From assembly GCA_905221605.1 (NCBI GenBank), contig CAJNDS010002342.1, positions 279,001 through 343,000 on the forward strand: DNA of 64,000 nt, in the 5' to 3' direction. A program made the translations under genes and the position numbers. Positions 50,327 to 58,052 of this stretch are shown here, in pieces. Position 1 is the stretch's first letter; each line of letters begins with the position of its first letter. The notes under the pieces were generated by a model. That model made no database searches. It saw nothing but the letters and a program-made list of their open reading frames with translations, and was not told where the DNA came from. Source of the stretch: Symbiodinium natans. Its lineage: Eukaryota > Sar > Dinophyceae > Suessiales > Symbiodiniaceae.

Positions 50327-51458
50327 ATGAGAATGGCCACAGCCGCCCCCAAAGAAGCAAAAGAAGGTGGTCCTGGACTCGATGGGGCGGCCGGGCTCTT
50401 CTGGAATCGTCTGGGATCGGTCCAGCGGTTCCCTGGCCAGATTAGAGAGGGTTTAGGGTTTAGGGTTTAGGGTTTAGGGCTTCGGGGGTTATACTACGAA
50501 TTTTGGGATGTTCCGCCTTTTTCTAGCAGTCCTTAGTAGGGCTTATAGAATGAGAGAAAACATTCGTCCCGATCAGGGTAATGTCGGGAGTATCATTTCT
50601 CATTTTTTGGGGTTCTTAATGCAAGTTGTCGTCATAGGGTTCGGGATTCGGATTCGGCCAGTTCTCTCGACGTTGCTGCGGGCCCCTATTTGGGCGATAG
50701 GTTAGCAGGCTCTGTATGATAGGGACATGGCAGGGAGTTCTTGCAACCCTAAACCCTAAACCCTAAACCCTAAACCCCAAACCCTTGCAGAAACCCAAGG
50801 TTCCGGCAAGAACCGCCGCGTCTGCTGGGAGGCACTGCCAGCCCAAGCCCGGCTTGTCCAGGGCTTTCAGCATGTAGTCAGAGCTAGTTTTGGGCTGGTT
50901 GGGACAGTTTTTGGACTTTACGCGTTTAGGTGGTCTGTGCTCGGGCTGCTTTCGCCCAAGACCCGACTCTTGCTGCCAGGAGCCGGCTACACCCCAGCCA
51001 CGAGCCACCTGACACCAGCAGCTGTGAACTCCCAACAAAAGGCCCTAAACCCTAAACCCTAAACCCTAAACCCGAGACCCTAGACCCTAGACCCTAGACC
51101 CTAAACCCTAGACCCTAACCCTAAACCCCCCTTAGGCCCTGAACCAGGTGGCAGTTCTTCATGGAGCCCACTCTGCCCCCGAAGCCATCCTCAATGAGCT
51201 GGCGACCGCAGTGCCCGCCTCAGATGCAGGGTTTAGGGTTTAGGGTTTAGGGTTTAGGGTTTCGGGTTTAGGGTTTAGGGTTTAGGGTTTAGGGTTTAGG
51301 ACTTCTAGGTGCGTGGGTAGCCCCTGCTGAGCCAAACCCTCCAAAACCTACAAAAGCACCGGGCCGAAATCCTGAACGAGATGTCCATCGACTTCCCTGG
51401 CGGCGGGGGATCTGGCACCGCCACCTGGAAACCCAACACACACTTGAGTGGTGATTGA
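50327..51458 (+). CDS. Complete five-exon gene, 165-residue protein
   Basis: Exons 50327-50450, 50791-50873, 50961-51041, 51148-51230 and 51332-51458; ATG at 50327, TGA at 51456-51458, 166 codons, all phases consistent. Reads MRMATAAPKEAKEGGPGLDG..., then TQGSGKNRRVCWEALPAQAR..., TRLLLPGAGYTPATSHLTPA..., VAVLHGAHSAPEAILNELAT..., and QTLQNLQKHRAEILNEMSID ... HLSGD. Exon 3 uses a GC donor (GCCCTAAACC). The last two exons look helical. An AG precedes the ATG by one base, so exon 1 might instead be internal. Family not recognised. Confidence 0.55.
51229..51300 (+). repeat. TTTAGGG array in intron
   Basis: Ten units, first GT used as donor. Confidence 0.95.
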
Positions 51459-51716
51459 GGGTTTAGGGTTTAGGGTTTAGGGTTTAGGGTTTAGGGTTTA
51501 TAAGGGTTTGGAGTTTAGGGTTCTGGCGTTACGCGCCGCACTGTGGCCAGGTACGCTGCTGCCGTGAGCCTACAGGCCCTAGAAACCTTATAGACAATAC
51601 GGCCACTTCTCTAATTTGGGGTCCCTTTTTGGGGTTGGTATGCTAAGGCGGCGCCGAATATGTAGGGTACCCCCAAAACCCGGACCATCTTCTTGAGAGC
51701 TCACCAGATAAACCCT

Positions 51717-51801
51717 ATTTAGGGTTTAGGGTTTAGGGTTTAGGGTTTAGGGTTTAGGGTTTAGGGTTTAGGGTTTAGGGTTTAGGGTTTAGGGTTTAGG
51801 T
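51717..51801 (+). repeat. TTTAGGG array
   Basis: Twelve units, directly before an exon. Confidence 0.95.
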
Positions 51802-51803
51802 AG

Positions 51804-51904
51804 CCCAGAAGCGATTCGAGGTGCGCGGCGCCGCCATCACCTCCGCTGGAATCGGCGGCTCTGCTTCCTTGAACAGCCCGCTCGGCAAGGCCAAGCATTC
51901 TTGG
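51804..51904 (+). CDS. Internal exon, 33 codons
   Basis: After GGTAG: QKRFEVRGAAITSAGIGGSA and SLNSPLGKAKHSW, donor GTTCTT. Confidence 0.5.
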
Positions 51905-52289
51905 GTTCTTTTTTTGGTTTAGGGTTAAGGGTTTAGGGTTTATAGGGTTTAGGGTTTAAGGTTTATAGGGTTTAGGGTTTAGGTTTTTTTTTTGGGGGGG
52001 GGGAGTTTTTTTGGGGAACTCAACACCCCTGCGGTGTCTACAGCCTGAACTCTAAAACCCTGAACCCCAAAGCCTAGAAACGCTACAACGCTACACCCCT
52101 AAAACCCTGAACCCGAAAGCCTATAAACCCTAAACCCGAAAGCCTAAACCCTAAACTATCGATGCCGGGCTGGGCGGCGGGTGTTCTGTTTAGGGGTTGT
52201 CGGGTTTAGGGTTTAGGGTTGAGGGATTATAAGTAGGGCATGAGGGCTTGGAAGGGCTCTAGGGGGTTTAGGGCTCCTGGGTTCAGGGT

Positions 52290-52581
52290 GTTGGGCAAAC
52301 CATCGGGCCACAGCTGCGCCACTCAGGGTGCGTCTTCTGCTGAAGCCTGGCTAGTTCTAGCGAATATAAACTCTCGTCAGTACACTCGCGTTGCTCCAGG
52401 CTTCTGTCTGCACCACCGACCTGAACATCTCGCGCGAACACTAACGTACGGGCGAAGTTTGCGGCAACAAAAGTTCTGTTGGCAGGCATGGGAAACCTGG
52501 AAAGAGGATAGGGTAAGAGGTCACAGACTCCCGAATAAGACCCTTAGGGCACAGACAGAGGGACACGAATTTGAAACCTAA
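52290..52581 (+). CDS. Possible terminal exon
   Basis: Open frame with GHSCATQGASSAEAWLVLAN, HHRPEHLARTLTYGRSLRQQ and a stop at about 52579. No array inside. Start and phase unknown. Confidence 0.3.
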
Positions 52582-52868
52582 ACTGTTCAACCCTCAGCCC
52601 CAGATGTCCCCAAAACCTGACCGAACCCAAAGTACGGGGTTTCGGGGTTCGGGTCTAGGGAGAACCCTAAACCCAAAACCCCTGAATAATTTCCCTGAAT
52701 CCTCAACACCGAAGTGACATTTTGCTCACTGGCCGCACCCTACGCCCTTAAGTCCTCCTTGAAGCCCTAGCCCGAAAGCCCGAACCCTCAACTCTTCTTA
52801 GGCCCTTAAACTCTGAAGCCACCCTAAACCCTAACCTTAAACCCTTAAACTCTGAAGCCCCTTGCCAG

Positions 52869-52899
52869 GAGCTGGTGGCGGCTTGGTCTGGAAAGTGGC
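52869..52899 (+). CDS. Short possible exon
   Basis: After TGCCAG: ELVAAWSGKW, donor GTTGAA. Confidence 0.3.
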
Positions 52900-53196
52900 G
52901 TTGAATTTAGGGCTTTTGGCTTCGTGGTTCGAGTTTAGGGTTTAGGGTTTAGGGTTTAGGGTTCCGAATCCAGCTCTTGTGGAATTTCGATCACGTCTAG
53001 GAGTTTTGGTGAAGGGTGCGAGGAATGCCGTGGGTCTGCGATGTCGAGGCCTATATATGAGAGCTGTGGGTTAACTACTCCACGATATCAAGAATACTAG
53101 CAAGTCTGGCAAGGTTAGCAGCGACTTAGTCGCACGCTAAACCCTAAACCCTAAACCCTAAAACCCTAAAACCCTAAACCCTAAACCCTAAACCAG

Positions 53197-53501
53197 CCTG
53201 GAGACACGCTGGGCTCCTGCCGTGGCAGGGTTGCCAAGGCCGCCAACGAGTAGCACCTTGAAGATTGGACTCGACTAGGGCTTTAGGACCTAAGTTTTTC
53301 GGATCTACAGCTGCCATTTCTCACAAGACTCTCAATACTAGCAAAAAAACAAACGGTAGGAATGCAAGTCTATCAAGACTAGACACCAGACTCGGCCTGT
53401 CTCCCATTCCTGGCAGCCTGGTTCTGCTTCCACCCGTTTTTGCCGAGGAGACGCTCCGCCGGCGAGGAACCGCGCCTGAGATCCGGAAGATCGTCGTGTA
53501 G
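53197..53501 (+). CDS. Candidate exons with competing stops
   Basis: 53197 onward reads PGDTLGSCRGRVAKAANE to TAG at 53251-53253; splicing after CRGR is possible. A second frame from about 53310 holds AISHKTLNTSKKTNG and LVLLPPVFAEETLRRRGTAP, ending TAG at 53499-53501. One or both may be real. Confidence 0.3.
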
Positions 53502-53578
53502 ATCGCTGCACTGGGCTGTAATGGGACCTGTTTCCGGGAGGAAAGCTTCTCTCCAAACAGTCCAGGAACATCGCTAGA

Positions 53579-53678
53579 AGGGGGGTTTGCGAAACAAGGG
53601 ACCCCAATATAGATCCCAAATAGTAGGATCCCCTTGTAGTAAGGAATCCAATAATAACGGTAGTAAACCCCCAAAAAT
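53579..53678 (-). mobile_element. Family C inverted-repeat element
   Basis: GGGGGGTTTGCGAAACAAGG ... AATAACGGTAGTAAACCCCC; interior CCAAATAGTAGGATCCCC as at 5131. Confidence 0.7.
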
Positions 53679-53724
53679 CAGGGGGGGGAGGGGGCAGGCC
53701 TGTTAAGCCCAATTTGTAGATCAG

Positions 53725-53784
53725 GCGCACTGTCATGCACTTTGCGCTGAGCCCGATCAAAGACGGCTCGTTTCGTCCGGAGCT
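53725..53784 (+). CDS. Internal exon with strong donor
   Basis: After GATCAG: RTVMHFALSPIKDGSFRPE, donor GTGAGT. Confidence 0.45.
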
Positions 53785-53895
53785 GTGAGTTCTATTCATT
53801 CATTAGATACCTGTTGAAGCCTTTGGGTTTCAGGGTTTAGGGAATATCCCAGGTTGCGTGCCGTGCAGGCTGTAAGTTTCCCAGTGTTAGCTATA

Positions 53896-54198
53896 ATGAC
53901 CGCCAGAACTATGAACAGCTGCGCCCAGCCGATTAAATTTTTGCTTCTCCTTATTGTGATCCTCAGTCTGGTGGTTTCGCTCGGCATCCTAAGCGGCCGA
54001 ACTCCGGTTCAGCGAATTGCCTCACATTGCCTATCGGGCCTCTCCTATATTTTGCAGAAGGAGCTTGGTAGGCCTAGTTTCTGGGTGTTGTCGAGTCTCG
54101 TTCTTGTGATTTCGGTCTGTCTTTGCAGCATGTCTTACGCTCAGGTTGCTCTGCGTTGTCGGGCCATGCTGATACGGAACTGTAAGATTCAACCCTAA
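53896..54198 (+). CDS. Small two-helix membrane protein, unrecognised
   Basis: ATG at 53896, 100 codons to TAA at 54196-54198. Two hydrophobic helices: FLLLLIVILSLVVSLGIL and FWVLSSLVLVISVCLCSM. No intron, unlike its neighbours, and the stop lies in a CCCTAAA run, so this may be fortuitous. Confidence 0.35.
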   Translation: MTARTMNSCAQPIKFLLLLIVILSLVVSLGILSGRTPVQRIASHCLSGLSYILQKELGRPSFWVLSSLVLVISVCLCSMSYAQVALRCRAMLIRNCKIQP

Positions 54199-54325
54199 AC
54201 CCTAAACCCAAAACCCTAAACCCTAAGATGTTATCATCATATGAGGCCTGCCGAGGTACCGATCAGCTCCCATGTATTCGGCTTTGCCAGAATCAGGTTT
54301 CGGCCTTGGAGCCAAGCTTTGGCGG

Positions 54326-54620
54326 TTTCGGCGGTTTAGGGTTTGGGGTTTGGGGTGTAGGGTTAGGGTTTAGGGTTTAGGGTCTAGGGTTTAGGGTTTA
54401 GGGTGTATAGGGTGTATAGGGTGTATAGGGTGTATAGGGTGTATAGGGTGTATAGGGTGTATAGGGTTTAGGGTGTATAGGGTAGGGTTTAGGGTTTAGG
54501 GTTTAGGGTTTAGGGTTTAGGGTTTAGGGTTTAGGGTTTAGGGTTTAGGGTTTAGGGTTTAGGGTTTAGGGTTTAGGGTTTAGGGTTTAGGGTTTAGGGT
54601 TTAGGGTTTAGGGTTTAGGT
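54326..54620 (+). repeat. TTTAGGG array with a (GGGTGTATA)n block
   Basis: About eight 9-base GGGTGTATA units lie within some thirty TTTAGGG units. Confidence 0.95.
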
Positions 54621-54635
54621 GCTTTCTTCGTTGAG

Positions 54636-55347
54636 CCAGCTCACGCTTGCACCTACCGTGCTTTGCTCGGGCCAAGCGCGCTTCACGGGTCGCCCTCCGA
54701 CTGCCAACTCGACAGGTTAGGGGTTTAGTGTTTAGGGTTTAGGGTTTAGGGTTTAGGGTTGCGGGCAGTGCGTCCCCACACAGCCCACCCACCCTCCCCC
54801 CCCCCCCCCCCCAACGTCCCCTGCAGTTGATCCAGGCGTTTGGGGGCGGAAGGCTGTGGGTTGAGGGAAACATTATCGCATGCCGGCGTGATAGGGCTTA
54901 AATCCCCCTAAGGAAGCCTTTGAGGGCTTCTGATTACAGGGTCCCGAATTCCCAAAAAACTCCCTAGAATCCTAGAATCTTTATAGAAGCAGTAAGACAG
55001 GAAGCTTAGGGTCTCGCGGATCGCCTGCCCTGGATTCAACTCAGACGGCTTGCAGCTCAAGTAAGCAGCCATGGAGGGCTTCCAGGGCAGGTTGAGGGTT
55101 TAGGGTTTAGGGTGTAGAGTTTAGGGTTTAGGGTTTAGGGTTTAATTATTTGGGGTTTAGGGATGTTTAGGGTATATTATGGGCTTCAATGCTCTTGTAT
55201 TTCCTCTGTAATACTGGGGCCCCCAATAATGCCAGCGCATGTGTCGTAGTTTTTGCACATCTCGCAATCAAGAGCCCCGGACTCCGCACCCTGACCTTGA
55301 ATGTGTAGGCCTCACCGACATGCTCGGTGGCAGGGAGGACGACTTGA
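54636..55347 (+). CDS. Four-exon phase-consistent gene end
   Basis: Exons 54636-54715 (SSRLHLPCFARAKRASRVAL..., donor GTTAGG), 54827-54859 (LIQAFGGGRLW, donor GTTGAG), 55010-55060 (GLADRLPWIQLRRLAAQ, donor GTAAGC) and 55309-55347 (ASPTCSVAGRTT, TGA). Phases agree; basic. The exons are short and partly open in other frames. Confidence 0.4.
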
Positions 55348-55554
55348 ACAGTAGTCTGTCAACTCTTTAACGTGGGGCACGGCTCAGAAGAGATGGGTTG
55401 CGCGTGTCGGAAGTGCTTGAACTAAAGGCCACCCTAAAACCCTAAACCCTAAACCCTAAACCCTGAACCCTGAACCCTAAACTCGCTTTCAATTCCCAAC
55501 TCCGGGCACCCCGGCTTGACCAACACCGAAGTTGGAAGCGAGCTCAGCCTAATG

Positions 55555-55641
55555 TAGGGGTCGGAATAATTACTAACAGTATTCCCTTATAATTATACTA
55601 CAATAACCCCCAAAACCCTCTTCTAATTATTTAGGCCCCTA
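55555..55641 (+). mobile_element. Family B element, short form
   Basis: TAGGGGTCGGAATAATTACT ... TCTAATTATTTAGGCCCCTA; lacks the GGTCCCTTTGT middle. The G before it makes a GT that could serve as donor for SGHPGLTNTEVGSELSLM upstream. Confidence 0.75.
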
Positions 55642-55659
55642 TATCATAGGGTTTTAGGG

Positions 55660-55734
55660 AAACCCTAAACCCTAAACCCTAAACCCTAAACCCTAAACCC
55701 TAAACCCTAAACCCTAAACCCTAAACCCTAAACT
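55660..55734 (-). repeat. CCCTAAA array
   Basis: Ten units. Confidence 0.95.
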
Positions 55735-56148
55735 GCGTTTAGGTTTTTTTTTTTTTCGGACCCTGGTGGACACGCGTTCTGGGCTTGCCCGCATGTCATG
55801 GATTCCTGATTCGGGCAGTGCAGCGAGAGGAACCCCCATGTCTAGAGTTAGGGCTTAGGGTTTAGGGTAGTTTAGGGTTTAGGGTTTAGGGTTTTAGGGT
55901 TTTAGGGTTTAGGGTTTAGGGTTTAGGTGTAGGGCCGTGAAGTACCCACTCCTTGTGCGTTTACCAGTGGCTGTCCTCTCTTCGGGCCGTTAGTCAGGCA
56001 CTGGTTGTCGCATTTTCATGCACAAAGCCCACATCATGTCACTTTGATCCTGCTTTGTGCTCATATGGAAGTTGTTCTAAATTAGGATCCCGTTCGCTCA
56101 ATGTCTAGTCTGGCACAGACGCAGCCTTCACAAGAGGCTTCCCTCTAG

Positions 56149-56433
56149 CAGAGCCACAGCAGTCGCATGACAATAAACTCTGTTGCCCGCTTCATGAATC
56201 ACCCGCCGTTGCGGCAAGATGTTTCGACATTGAGTTCGGGAGCAGGCTGGGGAGAAGGGTTTAGGGTGTTTAAGGGCTTTTAGGGCTTTTAGGGCTTTTA
56301 GGGCTTTCAGGGCTTTCAGGGCTTTCAGGGCTTTCAGGGGTTTAGGGTTCGGGTCTAAGTGGTTCTAGGTTCAGTTCAACCACAGCTATGCGTGCAGGTG
56401 GGGAAGCTGCTTAAACGTCTGAAGGCAGGCTAG
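56149..56433 (+). CDS. Last two exons of a gene
   Basis: Exon 56149-56258 (EPQQSHDNKLCCPLHESPAV ... FDIEFGSRLGRR, donor GTTTAG) and exon 56398-56433 (VGKLLKRLKAG, TAG at 56431-56433). Phase 0 junction. Another frame of the first exon is open but does not give a sensible join. Confidence 0.45.
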
Positions 56434-56458
56434 CACCGGGCATTCGGAGAACATAATC

Positions 56459-56575
56459 ACCCTAAACCCTAAACCCTAAACCCTAAACCCTAAACCCTAA
56501 ACCCTAAACCCTAAACCCTAAACCCTAAACCCTAAACCCTAAACCCTAAACCCTAAACCCTAAACCCTAAACCCT
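56459..56575 (-). repeat. CCCTAAA array
   Basis: About sixteen perfect units. Confidence 0.95.
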
Positions 56576-56579
56576 GACA

Positions 56580-57350
56580 TGAACCCGCTAAACCTTCATC
56601 CCTAGTCCCCTATAAAACCTTCATGGATCCTTCATGCCCACTTCCTGAATCTCAGTCTGAACTCTTCAGCCCTGAGGCCCCAAGGCCCTAAACCCATCCC
56701 CAGCAAAGCGGCTTCATCCAACTGTAGGGGCGTTGGCCCTACGCACACATTCAGATGTGCGAACTTGTAGCGCTGTGCAACAGAAGCACCTGGAGGCAAA
56801 GGTGAAAAGAACCAGAGGGAGTTGAAAGAAGTGTACGCTCAAGACTCGCTCCGCGCAGTCAAACATTCAGTGGTCATCTTGTAGCAGCTGCGCCCGCATG
56901 TTTCGATGTGCGAAAACATCCAGCAAGTTTAATTTACAAAGCGTTGTTATCGTCATTTTTGAAGCTACTCCCCTTCAGCTTCCATCGCAAGTGAACTGCC
57001 CATTGCCTGTTTAATGAGATGCCAGCGCGAACGCCTAAGATAAGATACTCGAAGCTGCAACTGTAGCATGAACTTGTAACATGTGAATCTGCTGCACATG
57101 CAGTTACAGTACCCCCCCCCCCTCCCCCAAGATGATAATATTCAGGACTCAAGACCAGATTATAATTCAACAAAAGCAGATTGCATTAGGAATTTCAAAG
57201 CCCAGCAGCTTCAAGAAGTTCAACCCTAGCCCCTACACCCCAAAACCCTAAACCCGAAGACCTCTGGTAGCCCGAACGTGCTGAGAGGTCTAGAACTCAA
57301 GTCCCGGCCGAGGCTATCATAGGAGCCCCCCCAGTAGTTCCATATCGGCA
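56580..57350. other. No gene seen
   Basis: Unique sequence after a stop and an array; frames lack splice support. Confidence 0.4.
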
Positions 57351-57355
57351 TGCAG

Positions 57356-57401
57356 TGTGTGCGGCGCAAGTTTCTGGATCGACTCCTTAGCAGCTACCGG
57401 G
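57356..57401 (+). CDS. Short internal exon
   Basis: After CATGCAG: CVRRKFLDRLLSSYR, donor GTTTAGGG. Confidence 0.35.
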
Positions 57402-57479
57402 GTTTAGGGTTTAGGGTTTAGGGTTTAGGGTTTGGGGTTTGGGGTTTAGGGTTTGGGGACAAGTATCGAAGAGCCCTGC

Positions 57480-57911
57480 ATGGCGGAGAGTCCAGCTATG
57501 GAGAGCTTGAGGGCTAAGGAGGAGGCTGCGCAGGAAGTGCCCATAGAGCAGGAAGACAGCTCGGCGCGCATGCGCTTGCATGTGAGCAGGATGTGTGGTG
57601 CCGGGCAGATGTTAGAGGTTGGGAGAGACTGCAACCTCCATGACTTCAAAAGCCTGCTGGTTGAGAAAGGTCTGGCGCAAGAGGGGCTGGCCGTGGATTT
57701 CATCATCGACGGTACACTTGTCAGCCCGGAGGGCTACATGACAAAGCTCGCTGAGCTCAGCGCAGTGGACGACAGCCACATTACGGTGATCACCCGAAGA
57801 TCGCATGACTATGGGCAAATCCACGATGTCCAGCGAAGAGTGAAATCCCAGAGGTGGCCACAAGGTGTAGTGACCACCCTCGAGGGCCAGTTGTTCCATG
57901 GCCATTCTTGA
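57480..57911 (+). CDS. Ubiquitin-like domain protein
   Basis: ATG at 57480 (MAESPAMESLRAKEEAAQEV), 143 residues, TGA at 57909-57911, single exon. From about residue 31 the pattern resembles a ubiquitin fold: MRLHVSRMCGAGQMLEV, DFKSLLVEKGLAQEG, VDFIIDGTLVSPEGYMTKLA, ELSAVDDSHITVITRR. That matches beta-hairpin, helix, strand and the final strand of ubiquitin-like domains, without a C-terminal Gly-Gly. A TTTAGGG array ends just upstream, so an upstream exon is possible. Confidence 0.55.
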   Translation: MAESPAMESLRAKEEAAQEVPIEQEDSSARMRLHVSRMCGAGQMLEVGRDCNLHDFKSLLVEKGLAQEGLAVDFIIDGTLVSPEGYMTKLAELSAVDDSHITVITRRSHDYGQIHDVQRRVKSQRWPQGVVTTLEGQLFHGHS

Positions 57912-57994
57912 GAAAATGACATAATGCCTGTGGATCCCAAAACTCACAGAAACCTAGGCTGGATGAACGCCTAGACTTGACATGATGCATCATG

Positions 57995-58048
57995 GTCCTT
58001 AACCCTAAACCCTAAACCCTAAACCCTAAACCCTAAACCCTAAACCCT
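57995..58048 (-). repeat. CCCTAAA array
   Basis: Seven units running into an AAG acceptor. Confidence 0.95.
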
Positions 58049-58052
58049 CAAG

